From NCBI RefSeq assembly GCF_029212375.1, contig NZ_JARGNU010000004.1, positions 1 to 64,000 on the forward strand: DNA of 64,000 nucleotides. Reading direction: 5' to 3'. Under the pieces are notes generated by a model. It was given only the letters and a program-made list of their open reading frames with translations, was not told the origin of the DNA and searched no databases. Shown in pieces: positions 1 through 8,484 of this stretch. Positions within the stretch are counted from its first letter, which is position 1. The number at the start of each line of letters is the position of its first letter. This stretch comes from Zhongshania sp. (GTDB lineage Bacteria; Pseudomonadota; Gammaproteobacteria; Pseudomonadales; Spongiibacteraceae). The position numbers and the translations under genes are program-made.

Positions 1-195
1 GTACCGCAGTCTTTAATCGATCATCATTTTACCGCGCCGTGGCCAGAGAACCCTCTGCACGACCTATAAATGATATCGATTTTAAGCAGGAAAATTAAAA
101 GCTAAGCAAGGGTTTTGGGGCGGCCTAGGTTGCTCCATTTTTTGATCTTCGGGCGGCCACTGGGTCGTCAGTAATCTAATAAATAGGTGAGGAAT

Positions 196-1080
196 ATGGC
201 TAAGGTAGCGTTTATTGGTTTAGGAAATATGGGCGGGCCAATGGCCGCCAATCTCGTTAAAGCTGGCCACCAAGTGACGGTTTTTGACTTGGTTGACGCT
301 GCGATGGATGCGGTAGTTGCACAGGGCGCCAGCAAAGCGGCCACGGCACTAGAGGCCCTCGCTAGCGCCGACACGGTGATCACGATGCTGCCAGCGGGCA
401 AGCATGTTGCGGGCTTATACCTCGGCGATGAGGGCTTGATCGCTAAAGCGAATCCCGGCACCTTGTTTATGGATTGCAGTACCATTGATGCAGAAACTGC
501 GCGCAAAGTGGGCGAGGCAGCGACAGCTAAAGGCTTGCAAATGATTGATGCGCCGGTATCTGGTGGCGTTAAAGCGGCTCAGGCTGGCACTTTGGCCTTT
601 ATGTGTGGCGGCGATGCCGAGGCATTTGCGCGTGGCAAATTAGTACTGCAAGGCATGGGTAAAAACATCTTCCTCGCCGGTGATCACGGCGCCGGCCAGA
701 TCGCTAAGATCTGTAATAATATGCTCCTTGCCGTACACATGATTGGTACCGCAGAGGCGCTGCAGTTGGGTGCAAACAACGGTCTTGACCCCAAGGTTTT
801 GTCTGAGATTATGCTGAATAGCTCTGGCAAAAACTGGTCACTAGAGAATTACAATCCGTATCCAGAGGTTATGCCAACGGCGCCCGCGTCCAATGACTAT
901 AAGCCAGGCTTTATGGTGCAGCTGATGCTAAAAGACCTTGGCTTGGCAATGGAAAACAGCTTGAGTACCCAGAGCTCTGTGCCCATGGGTGCACTGGCTC
1001 GCAGCTTGTATGCGTCTTTCTCATCGAAAGGCAATGCGCAGCGTGATTTCTCGGCAATTTTAGAAATGTTTCAACCTTAA
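196..1080 (+). CDS. mmsB: 3-hydroxyisobutyrate dehydrogenase-like (MmsB)
   Basis: Predicted NAD-dependent oxidation of 3-hydroxyisobutyrate to methylmalonate semialdehyde in valine breakdown. Visible signs are the N-terminal Rossmann motif GLGNMGGPMAANL, the substrate-binding segment DAPVSGGVKAAQAGTL, the catalytic-lysine segment GAGQIAKICNNM and the C-terminal FMVQLMLKDLGLA block; the 294-residue length is typical. An in-frame GTG lies at 187, but ATG 196 follows an AGGTGAGG-like ribosome site and begins directly with the Rossmann strand, so it is preferred. The usual partner mmsA is not adjacent. Other beta-hydroxyacid dehydrogenases (tartronate semialdehyde reductase type) share the fold, but the C-terminal block favours MmsB. 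A strong terminator follows. Confidence 0.88.
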   Translation: MAKVAFIGLGNMGGPMAANLVKAGHQVTVFDLVDAAMDAVVAQGASKAATALEALASADTVITMLPAGKHVAGLYLGDEGLIAKANPGTLFMDCSTIDAETARKVGEAATAKGLQMIDAPVSGGVKAAQAGTLAFMCGGDAEAFARGKLVLQGMGKNIFLAGDHGAGQIAKICNNMLLAVHMIGTAEALQLGANNGLDPKVLSEIMLNSSGKNWSLENYNPYPEVMPTAPASNDYKPGFMVQLMLKDLGLAMENSLSTQSSVPMGALARSLYASFSSKGNAQRDFSAILEMFQP

Positions 1081-1113
1081 TAGCCGCAATACCTCTACTC
1101 CTTTTAGTACCTT

Positions 1114-1147
1114 GGCAGTGACCGCTTTGCGGTCACTGCCTTTTTTT
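1114..1147 (+). terminator. Intrinsic terminator after mmsB
   Basis: Perfect 12-bp stem (GGCAGTGACCGC, positions 1114-1125, pairing with 1129-1140), 3-nt loop, then seven T. It ends the mmsB transcript and isolates it from the shikimate-kinase-like gene. Confidence 0.92.
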
Positions 1148-1267
1148 ATTGTGTTTAGTGTGTTTATTTTTACCGTATATGTGGCAATGTGGCGGCAATT
1201 ACCTTGAGATATAGGCCTTGAAAGCCACCTTTAGAGATGCACACTTTGGAAAATACTGAGATCACTG

Positions 1268-1792
1268 ATGTCTAGGGATATGGCTGAAGCGAGTAAGAGT
1301 CCCGCTATTATTTTGATTGGTATGCCCGGCGCGGGTAAATCGACTATTGGCGCCGGTTTGGCGAGCGCGCGAGGGCTGCCGCTGGTAGATAGCGATCGTT
1401 TGATTGAGCAGAACTCAGGTCAGACCTTGCAAGCGCTACTCGATAACCGTGGCTATATTGCCTTGCGCGAGCTAGAAGAACAGGTTTTATTAGCGCATAA
1501 CTTTGCTGGGCAAGTAGTCGCTACCGGCGGCAGCGCGGTATATAGTGCGGTGGCAATGAGCCATTTAAAGGCGTGTGGGCCCTGTGTGTTTTTGGATATT
1601 CCGCTGGCAGAAATTGAAGCTAGGGTTCAAAATTTTCAGGATCGCGGTATTGCTGGGCCAGCAGGGCAGAGCTTGGCAGCGGTATACGCCGAGCGTTTAC
1701 CGCTATACCAGCGCTACGCCGATATCGTGGTTGATGGCCGTGATTTGAACGAGGTGCAGTTACTGGCGGCGGTGCAAGCTTCGCTTAGCTGA
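1268..1792 (+). CDS. Shikimate kinase-like P-loop kinase
   Basis: P-loop kinase of the shikimate kinase/gluconate kinase group, 174 residues. The Walker A motif GMPGAGKST, the substrate/Mg motif LVDSDRLIE, ALRELEEQVL and the lid arginine in NFQDRGIAG are all in the expected order. The substrate-binding GGG of classical AroK is GGS here (VVATGGSAVY), and the gene is not next to aroB, so it may be a paralogue with another substrate rather than the housekeeping AroK. Start is uncertain: ATG 1268 and ATG 1280 are in frame and neither has a good ribosome site. Confidence 0.7.
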   Translation: MSRDMAEASKSPAIILIGMPGAGKSTIGAGLASARGLPLVDSDRLIEQNSGQTLQALLDNRGYIALRELEEQVLLAHNFAGQVVATGGSAVYSAVAMSHLKACGPCVFLDIPLAEIEARVQNFQDRGIAGPAGQSLAAVYAERLPLYQRYADIVVDGRDLNEVQLLAAVQASLS

Positions 1793-1908
1793 GGGTGTGC
1801 GGGCTTTGCTTGCTTAGGCTAGAGAGTTAAGCTAAGCCTTGATTTTGCCCAGTATTCGATAGTCAGCGTTAATCCGCACCATGATAAAGATAAGGAATTG
1901 CCTCCGTA

Positions 1909-2406
1909 ATGCCTGTTAAAGCCTACACCTGTATTGAAATAAGTAAGGAAGACCTAAAGTTTTCCGGCGCGCATTTCACCATATTCTCGGCCACCGATCG
2001 CGAGCGTTTACACGGTCATAATTTCAAAGTTAGCCTGTTGCTTACCGCTGATGTTGGTGAGAACGGCATGTGCTTTAGCTATGTAGAAATTAAAACTCGG
2101 CTGCGCAAGCTTTGCGCTCAGCTCGATGAATACACTTTGCTGCCAGCAGAATCGCCGTATATGCGGGTGCGCAGTGAAGGGCCTCTTTATATTGCCGAAT
2201 TTAATGGCGAAGAAATCCCATTTTTGATCTCAGATACCCTGTTGTTGCCGGTGCGTAATACCACTGTGGAGGAGTTCGCCCGCTATCTGCTGGAGCTCTT
2301 ACTCTGCGATGCGCCATTTATTGAAGGCAACGAGATTCGTGAATTAACAATGAAAGTGTCCTCTGGCCCTGGTCAGTGGGGATCAGCGAGCTGGACCCGC
2401 GTTTAG
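1909..2406 (+). CDS. 6-pyruvoyl-tetrahydropterin synthase family, PTPS-III-like
   Basis: 165-residue member of the 6-pyruvoyltetrahydropterin synthase/QueD family. The three zinc-ligand histidines are visible: His22 (SGAHFTIF), His35 and His37 (LHGHNF). The catalytic cysteine that QueD and PTPS-II carry just before HGH is absent; instead Glu32 gives an E-x-x-H-G-H motif, which from memory is the signature of PTPS-III, an enzyme that can stand in for dihydroneopterin aldolase (FolB) in folate synthesis. The following SDR gene starts 21 bp downstream and is probably co-transcribed, suggesting a pterin pathway pair. Function in folate or reduced-pterin synthesis is an inference; a queuosine role is less likely because of the missing Cys. 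Confidence 0.75.
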   Translation: MPVKAYTCIEISKEDLKFSGAHFTIFSATDRERLHGHNFKVSLLLTADVGENGMCFSYVEIKTRLRKLCAQLDEYTLLPAESPYMRVRSEGPLYIAEFNGEEIPFLISDTLLLPVRNTTVEEFARYLLELLLCDAPFIEGNEIRELTMKVSSGPGQWGSASWTRV

Positions 2407-2427
2407 CGGCGACTTAGAGAGTATCAA

Positions 2428-3132
2428 ATGAATAAAGTATTGATTGTGAGCGGCGGCAGTCAGGGTATTGGCTATGCCACTGCACAGCGTTTTCAGGCCG
2501 AAGGCTACCACATTGTTAATTTGTCTCGGCGCGGCATTGCGCTTGAAGACGCCCAGCAGATCTGTGTTGATATGCAAAATGCAGACTGGCTGAGCAGCTG
2601 CGAGGCTGAGCTGCGGGCAATAGCGGGCAAGGCCGATCAGCTGGTGCTATTACACAACGCTGCCCGTCACGACGGCGATAGTGTAGGCAGTTTAGCGGCG
2701 GACGATTTTCGCCAAGTTCTGCAGGTAAATTTGATTGCGCCCCAGCAATTAAATACCTTGCTAATACCTTTAATGAAGCCAGGCTCGGCAATTCTCTATA
2801 TGGGCTCTACCCTTAGTGAAAAGGCAGTTGCAGGTTGCGCTTCGTATATTGCCAGTAAGCACGGGGTTATTGGACTGATGCGCGCCACCACCCAAGATTT
2901 GATTGGCTCGGGAATTCATAGCGCCTGTATTTGCCCAGGCTTTACCGATACGGGCATGCTGAGGGGCATGCTCGGCGATGACCCTGCGGTGTTAGCCAAT
3001 ATTACCGGTATGGTTAGCTTTGGCCGCTTGATCGATCCCGCCGAAATTGCCGCCACTATATGGTTCTGCGCGGCTAATCCGGTGATTAACGGCAGCGTTA
3101 TTCACGCTAACCTCGGTCAAATTGAGAGGTAA
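2428..3132 (+). CDS. Short-chain dehydrogenase/reductase
   Basis: Classical-type SDR of 234 residues. The cofactor motif is GGSQGIG, the NNAG-type strand is HNAARHDG, the catalytic serine is in LYMGSTLSE and the Tyr-Lys pair is in YIASKHG; the C-terminus ends like ketoreductases. It starts 21 bp after the PTPS-like gene, behind a GAGAG-like ribosome site, so it may act on a pterin (sepiapterin or dihydropterin reductase-like). The cofactor motif lacks the TGxxxRxG form of FolM/PTR1, so a general 3-oxoacyl or alcohol substrate is equally possible. Confidence 0.8.
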   Translation: MNKVLIVSGGSQGIGYATAQRFQAEGYHIVNLSRRGIALEDAQQICVDMQNADWLSSCEAELRAIAGKADQLVLLHNAARHDGDSVGSLAADDFRQVLQVNLIAPQQLNTLLIPLMKPGSAILYMGSTLSEKAVAGCASYIASKHGVIGLMRATTQDLIGSGIHSACICPGFTDTGMLRGMLGDDPAVLANITGMVSFGRLIDPAEIAATIWFCAANPVINGSVIHANLGQIER

Positions 3133-3169
3133 CTCCGCAATTTAGCGCTCCTTAATGTTTTGATGTGAT

Positions 3170-3186
3170 CGCACCGTAGTGGTGCA
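3170..3186. promoter_or_regulatory. Candidate NtrC binding site
   Basis: CGCACCGTAGTGGTGCA matches the enteric NtrC consensus TGCACC-N4-TGGTGCA at 12 of 13 fixed positions, including a perfect GCACC-N5-GGTGC dyad. It sits about 220 bp upstream of a sigma-54-type promoter, a usual enhancer arrangement. No second strong site was seen nearby. Confidence 0.55.
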
Positions 3187-3397
3187 TCGCCGTAATCCTC
3201 CTTCTTTACAGCCCCAGCACTGATTCGATCCGCTGCTAGGGCGGCCTGTACAATTCCCCATTAACACTCTAAAGATCTAAACGTGCCGCGCGGGCTGTTG
3301 CGCCGCATGCGCAGTGCTTTGTATCTGCTTTTTGTTAGAGGGAAATGGCGGTGGATCTGAGGCTATTTAAATTTAATTTTTAAATGCGCTTTTAGTC

Positions 3398-3413
3398 TGG
3401 CCGCAATCTTGCT
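3398..3413 (+). promoter_or_regulatory. Candidate sigma-54 (-24/-12) promoter for prkA operon
   Basis: TGGCCGCAATCTTGCT has the invariant GG and GC separated by exactly 10 bp and a perfect TTGCT -12 element; the -24 side (TGGCCG) departs from TGGCAC. In E. coli the orthologous yeaGH operon belongs to the NtrC/sigma-54 nitrogen-starvation response, which supports this reading. Confidence 0.5.
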
Positions 3414-3748
3414 TAACACTTAATGACGACTTTAAAAGAGTAATTTAAGCGCGGCGCGGTGAATTATTTTGTTGCTGACTTAGGCATATACCGGCGTTAG
3501 ATAGGTAGTATCCAAGATGGTGAACTGCGCCAATTCGCACCATGATTTTAGCGTTACTTGCATAGTATAAAGTTCAACAGGTGAGCGAATTTTATTTTAT
3601 ATTTATTCCGTAAATTATTGATAATCCAGCTGGATGGTCATCTCGTAACGGAGTACAGTAAAGATGCTTGCACACTTAAAGGGCGGTTAGAAATTTCCCT
3701 TGGTTGGAGTTTTGGCACCGCAGCACAGCACAGAAGGAGATTGCAAAG

Positions 3749-5671
3749 ATGGGCATATTAGACAATGTTCGTGAGCAATACCTGAAGGGGCGTGAAGAAG
3801 AAATGTCCCTTGAGGCCTATTTAGACCTCTGTCGTCAGGACCCACTTGCTTACGCAACCCCTGCGGAGCGTATGTTGGCCGCCATCGGCGAGCCAGAGCT
3901 TATTGACACCCGCAAAGACCCGCGTTTATCCCGTATTTTTTCTAATCGTCTTATTCCCCGCTACCCAGCCTTTGAGGAGTTTTATGGCCTCGAAGATGTT
4001 ATTGCGCAGATTGTGGCGTTCTTTAAACACGCGGCTCAAGGTTTGGAGGAGCGCAAGCAGGTTCTGTATTTACTGGGGCCGGTTGGTGGTGGTAAGTCGT
4101 CAATTGCAGAAAGATTAAAAAAATTAATGGAAGCGGCGCCAATTTATGCGCTCAAAGGCTCACCAATTAATGAGTCGCCGCTGGGTTTGTTTGATCCGCT
4201 GCGCGACGGTGAACAACTGGAAAAAGAATATGGTATTCCCACGCGTTATCTCACCGGCCTGTCTTCGCCTTGGGCAATTAAACGCCTAGATGAGTACGAA
4301 GGTGATTTAACAAAATTCCGTGTGGTGCGAATTCAACCTTCGGTCTTGAAGCAGATTGCGGTTACAAAAACCGAGCCAGGTGACGAGAACAACCAAGATA
4401 TATCCACCTTGGTCGGTAAGGTAGATATTCGCAAGCTGGAAGCTTATGCCCAAGACGATCCCGATGCCTACTCTTATTCCGGCGGTCTGTGTTTAGCCAA
4501 CCAAGGTCTGCTTGAATTTGTGGAGATGTTCAAAGCGCCCATCAAAATGCTGCACCCGCTGTTAACCGCTACGCAAGAAGGCAATTACAAAGGCACTGAA
4601 GGTTTCTCGGCGATCCCTTTTCAAGGGGTGATTTTGGCTCACTCTAATGAGTCGGAATGGCTGACTTTTAGAAACGACAAGCACAACGAGGCTTTCCTTG
4701 ATCGGGTGTATATCGTTAAGGTCCCCTATTGTTTGCAGGTGTCCGAAGAGGTCAAAATTTACGAGAAATTGATGCGCCACAGCTCTTTGTCTAAGGCGCC
4801 ATGCGCACCCGGAACGCTGGAAATGTTGGCCCAGTTTACAGTCTTGTCTCGGCTCAAAGAGCCAGAAAATTCCAGCATTTATTCAAAGATGCGGGTCTAT
4901 GACGGCGAATCCTTAAAAGACACCGATCCAGCTGCTAAATCCTTCCAAGAGTATCGCGATTACGCGGGCATCGACGAGGGCATGACCGGCATGTCGACCC
5001 GCTTTGCTTTTAAAGTATTGTCGGCGGTATTTAATTACGACAACGCCGAGATTGCCGCCAACCCCGTACATTTAATGTATGTGCTAGAGCAGCGTATTCT
5101 TCGCGAACAATTGCCGGAAGACACCCAGCGCACTTACCTAGAGTTTATCAAGGGCTGGCTCGCAGTGCGCTACGCCGAGTATGTGGGTAAGGAAATTCAA
5201 ACCGCGTATTTGGAATCGTACTCAGAATACGGTCAGAATATTTTTGATCGCTACGTGACCTTCGCCGATTATTGGATACAAGACGAAGATTATCGCGACC
5301 CAGAAACCGGTGCAATTTTTGATCGCGGAACCTTAAACAGCGAATTAGAAAAAATTGAAAAGCCCGCCGGCATCGCCAACCCCAAAGATTTCCGCAACGA
5401 AATAGTTAATTTTGTGTTGCGGGCGCGGGCGCAAAACGAGGGTCGCAATCCCAGTTGGACTAGCTACGAAAAATTGCGTGAAGTTATTGAGAAGAAAATG
5501 TTCTCAAGTACCGAAGAGCTGTTGCCCGTTATTTCCTTCAACGCCAAGGCCTCTGTGGAAGACAAGCAGAAGCACGAGAACTTTGTGACGCGTATGGTTG
5601 AGAAGGGCTATACCCCGAAACAGGTCAGACTGCTGTCCGAGTGGTATTTGCGGGTTAGAAAATCGGGTTAA
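3749..5671 (+). CDS. prkA: PrkA family protein (YeaG-type AAA+ serine kinase/protease)
   Basis: 640 residues from ATG 3749, the usual PrkA length; this ATG has a strong AGAAGGAGA site, whereas the longer frame would need TTG 3704. Near residue 110 is the Walker A motif GPVGGGKSS; the AAA+ core continues to AFLDRVYIVKVPY, and the C-terminal third is the PrkA-specific helical domain ending in a WYLRVR segment. Orthologues were described as serine kinases and more recently as AAA+ proteases, active in starvation, stationary phase or sporulation. First gene of prkA-yeaH-spoVR; the 26-bp gap to the next gene supports one transcript. Upstream NtrC and sigma-54-like sites suggest nitrogen-starvation control. 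Confidence 0.95.
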   Translation: MGILDNVREQYLKGREEEMSLEAYLDLCRQDPLAYATPAERMLAAIGEPELIDTRKDPRLSRIFSNRLIPRYPAFEEFYGLEDVIAQIVAFFKHAAQGLEERKQVLYLLGPVGGGKSSIAERLKKLMEAAPIYALKGSPINESPLGLFDPLRDGEQLEKEYGIPTRYLTGLSSPWAIKRLDEYEGDLTKFRVVRIQPSVLKQIAVTKTEPGDENNQDISTLVGKVDIRKLEAYAQDDPDAYSYSGGLCLANQGLLEFVEMFKAPIKMLHPLLTATQEGNYKGTEGFSAIPFQGVILAHSNESEWLTFRNDKHNEAFLDRVYIVKVPYCLQVSEEVKIYEKLMRHSSLSKAPCAPGTLEMLAQFTVLSRLKEPENSSIYSKMRVYDGESLKDTDPAAKSFQEYRDYAGIDEGMTGMSTRFAFKVLSAVFNYDNAEIAANPVHLMYVLEQRILREQLPEDTQRTYLEFIKGWLAVRYAEYVGKEIQTAYLESYSEYGQNIFDRYVTFADYWIQDEDYRDPETGAIFDRGTLNSELEKIEKPAGIANPKDFRNEIVNFVLRARAQNEGRNPSWTSYEKLREVIEKKMFSSTEELLPVISFNAKASVEDKQKHENFVTRMVEKGYTPKQVRLLSEWYLRVRKSG

Positions 5672-5697
5672 AACTCAGTCAATGAAAGGGGCGTAAT

Positions 5698-6924
5698 ATG
5701 TCAATGATCATTGACCGCCGCCTGAATGATCGCAATAAAAACGCCAGCAATCGCCAGCGTTTTATCAGGCGTTACAAGGCGCAGCTGCGCAGATCGGTCG
5801 CCGATATTGTCGCCGACCGCTCGATTACCGACATGTCGCGGGGCGGCGAGGTTGGTATTCCGGTAAAAGATATTTCTGAACCAAAGTTTCGCGTTGGTCG
5901 CGGTGGCGACCGCGAAATGGTGCATCCTGGCAATAAGGAGTTCACCACCGGTGACCGTATCGCCAAGCCGCCTTCTGGTGGCGGTGGTGGGGGCGGCTCT
6001 GGCGGTGGCGAAGGTCAGGGCGAGGAAGGTCAAGACAACTTTATGTTCACACTCTCTAAAGAAGAGTTTATGAACTTGTTTTTTGACGATCTTGAACTGC
6101 CCCGCTTAGCACGCAATGTGCTGGGTGATTCAAAGCAGTTTACCTATCGTCGTGCGGGTTACACGCCAAGCGGGGTGCCGGCGAATTTGTCGGTGCCGCG
6201 CTCGCTGCAAAATGCCATGGCCAGACGCATCGCCCTGCGCGCACCGCTAAATCGCGAATTGGCAGAATTGAAAGCAGACGCTGGCTCCGCCGAAGATATT
6301 GCGGCACTGGAAAAACGAATTGAGCGAATTCCATTTCTGGATGAGTACGATCTGCGTTTTCGTCATCGCGTAAAAGAGCCCAAGCCAATTAGCCGCGCAG
6401 TGATGTTTTGCTTAATGGACGTGTCGGCGTCGATGTCGGAGCAGAAGAAGGATTTGGCCAAGCGCTTTTTTACCTTACTTTATCTTTTTCTTAGCCGTAA
6501 ATACGAACACGTCGAGCTGGTCTTTATTCGTCACACCTCCAATGCAGAGGAGGTCGATGAACACGCGTTTTTTCACGACCCCCAAACCGGCGGTACCGTG
6601 GTGATGTCGGCGCTTAATTTAATGATCGAAATCCTTGAAGACCGCTACTCGCCGAGTCAGTGGAATATCTACGGCGCGCAAGTTTCCGACGGCGATGCCT
6701 TTGGCAGTGACCCTCAGCGCAGCGCGATGCGGCTCAGCAAAGATATTCTGCCCCTGTGCAGGTACTTTGCCTACGTCGAGATTCCCGACAGCCCTAGCAG
6801 TATTACTCCGCTGGCGGCGGCGTATAGCCAAATTCGCGACGCCACCTTTGCCATGAGTACGGTGATGGATCGCGGGGATGTTTACCCAGTGTTGCGGGAG
6901 CTGTTTCAGAGGGAGACTGCATGA
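5698..6924 (+). CDS. yeaH: YeaH/YhbH family protein (DUF444), VWA-like
   Basis: 408 residues. The N-terminal third is basic and low-complexity with a Gly-rich stretch near residues 93-104. The C-terminal half carries a von Willebrand A-like domain: CLMDVSASMSE supplies the MIDAS D-x-S-x-S motif, and QTGGTVVMSAL supplies the metal-binding Thr. DUF444 proteins are always found with PrkA and usually SpoVR; the biochemical role is unknown, perhaps a scaffold or adaptor. The ribosome site AAAGGGG precedes ATG 5698. The stop overlaps the next start (ATGA at 6921-6924), showing translational coupling. Confidence 0.95.
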   Translation: MSMIIDRRLNDRNKNASNRQRFIRRYKAQLRRSVADIVADRSITDMSRGGEVGIPVKDISEPKFRVGRGGDREMVHPGNKEFTTGDRIAKPPSGGGGGGGSGGGEGQGEEGQDNFMFTLSKEEFMNLFFDDLELPRLARNVLGDSKQFTYRRAGYTPSGVPANLSVPRSLQNAMARRIALRAPLNRELAELKADAGSAEDIAALEKRIERIPFLDEYDLRFRHRVKEPKPISRAVMFCLMDVSASMSEQKKDLAKRFFTLLYLFLSRKYEHVELVFIRHTSNAEEVDEHAFFHDPQTGGTVVMSALNLMIEILEDRYSPSQWNIYGAQVSDGDAFGSDPQRSAMRLSKDILPLCRYFAYVEIPDSPSSITPLAAAYSQIRDATFAMSTVMDRGDVYPVLRELFQRETA

Positions 6925-8438
6925 GGCCATTGAAAGACAGCGTGTTATCGCGGGGTGGCGACTGGGACTTTGAGCTGTTGCAGCGCTACGACAAAGAAAT
7001 TGGCATTATCGCCAAAGAGTTTGGCCTAGATACCTACCCCAATCAGATCGAGGTGATTGCCTCGGAACAAATGCTCGACGCCTACGCGTCTGTAGGTTTG
7101 CCAATAAGCTACGCGCACTGGAGTTACGGCAAGGAGTTTATTCAAAATGAGGAAGCCTACCGGCGCGGCCAGCGGGGGCTGGCCTATGAGCTGGTGATTA
7201 ACTCCGACCCCTGTATTGCCTATTTAATGGAAGATAACAGCATGCCCATGCAGGCGCTGGTAATTGCCCATGCCTGTTACGGACACAATTCGTTTTTTAA
7301 AGGTAATTACTTGTTTAAGCAGTGGACCAGCGCAGATGCGATAGTCGACTACATGGTGTTTGCGCGCAAATATATCTTTGAATGTGAACAGCGCTACGGC
7401 GAAGCTCGGGTAGAAGAGACCTTGGATGCCTGCCACGCCTTGATGGATCACGGCGTAGACCGCTTTCATCGGCCCTCGCCGCTGTCGGCCGAGGACGAGC
7501 TTCAGCGCCAGCATGAGCGCGAGGAACACGCTTGGAAGCAATACGACGATATCTGGCGGACACTACCCCAGAAACGTGATGACGGCGCCAACGTCAAAAA
7601 GAAAAAGCGGGTATTCCCTCCCGAACCCCAGGAAAACCTGCTGTATTTTATTGAAAAATACTCGCCGACACTTGAGCCTTGGCAACGTGAGATTGTGCGC
7701 ATTGTGCGCAAGCTGGCCCAATATTTTTACCCCCAAGGTTTAACCAAGGTGATGAACGAGGGCTGGGCGACCTTTTGGCACTATACCTTGCTCAACAGCA
7801 TGTACGATCGCGGCTTGGTGGATGACGGCTTTATGTTCGAGATTCTGCAGTCGCACACCAACGTGGTGATGCAGCCTGGTTTTGACCACCCCGCTTATTC
7901 AGGCATAAATCCCTATGCGCTGGGCTTTGCAATGATGCGCGATATTCGCCGCATTTGTGAGGAGCCAGATGACGAAGACCGCGCATGGTTTCCCGATATT
8001 GTTGGCAAGGACTGGCGCGAAGTGCTGGATTTTGCCATGCGTAATTACAAAGATGAATCCTTTATTGGCCAGTATTTATCCCCTAAGTTAATTCGCGAGT
8101 TTCATTTGTTCGCGATTGCCGACGAGCAAAAAGCGGATCACCTGCGGGTTGAGGCTATTCACAATGAAGAAGGCTATCGCGAGGTGCGCCGCTTACTCTC
8201 CAAACAATACAATCGCGATGTTTTAGTGCCAGATATCCAGATTGTGTGCTACGAGCACATGGGTGACCGATCGTTGGTGTTGCGTTATAACCGGCTGCGC
8301 GAGCGTCCGCTTACCGATGATGCTGGCGAAGTCTTAAAGCATCTGAGTCGGCTGTGGGGTTTTACCGTTACCATGGAAATTTTCGAGGAGGGCAAAGGCG
8401 TAGTTGATAAGATTGAGGTGGCCCCAGCCGGAGCGTAA
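6921..8438 (+). CDS. spoVR: SpoVR family protein
   Basis: 505 residues, the full family length. Recognisable SpoVR segments are SYAHWSYGKEF near residue 60, AHACYGHNSFFK near residue 115 and NEGWATFWHYTL near residue 278, with several conserved His/Glu residues in the pattern of a metal-binding active site. In Bacillus SpoVR takes part in spore cortex formation; in Gram-negative bacteria the prkA-yeaH-spoVR trio is a stationary-phase or stress set, and a role in cell envelope or peptidoglycan maintenance has been proposed. Starts on the 4-bp overlap with yeaH and ends the operon, converging on a crotonase gene. Confidence 0.95.
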   Translation: MRPLKDSVLSRGGDWDFELLQRYDKEIGIIAKEFGLDTYPNQIEVIASEQMLDAYASVGLPISYAHWSYGKEFIQNEEAYRRGQRGLAYELVINSDPCIAYLMEDNSMPMQALVIAHACYGHNSFFKGNYLFKQWTSADAIVDYMVFARKYIFECEQRYGEARVEETLDACHALMDHGVDRFHRPSPLSAEDELQRQHEREEHAWKQYDDIWRTLPQKRDDGANVKKKKRVFPPEPQENLLYFIEKYSPTLEPWQREIVRIVRKLAQYFYPQGLTKVMNEGWATFWHYTLLNSMYDRGLVDDGFMFEILQSHTNVVMQPGFDHPAYSGINPYALGFAMMRDIRRICEEPDDEDRAWFPDIVGKDWREVLDFAMRNYKDESFIGQYLSPKLIREFHLFAIADEQKADHLRVEAIHNEEGYREVRRLLSKQYNRDVLVPDIQIVCYEHMGDRSLVLRYNRLRERPLTDDAGEVLKHLSRLWGFTVTMEIFEEGKGVVDKIEVAPAGA

Positions 8439-8484
8439 ATTTTTGCTCGGCGAGGGCTGTTTTGATAAGGGCGATTTGGCCTGC

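Larger units (their letters stand above)
3133..3748. other. 616-bp regulatory region upstream of prkA
   Basis: No convincing coding sequence. It holds an NtrC-like inverted repeat near its start and a sigma-54-type promoter near its middle (listed separately), with an AT-rich tract at about 3365-3385 between them that could bend or bind IHF. About 330 nt separate the proposed transcription start from the prkA start codon, so a long leader is implied. Confidence 0.6.

Noticed and set aside
3704-3748. Upstream TTG start for prkA
   Set aside because: The additional 15 residues are not part of the family and the strong ribosome site points to ATG 3749.
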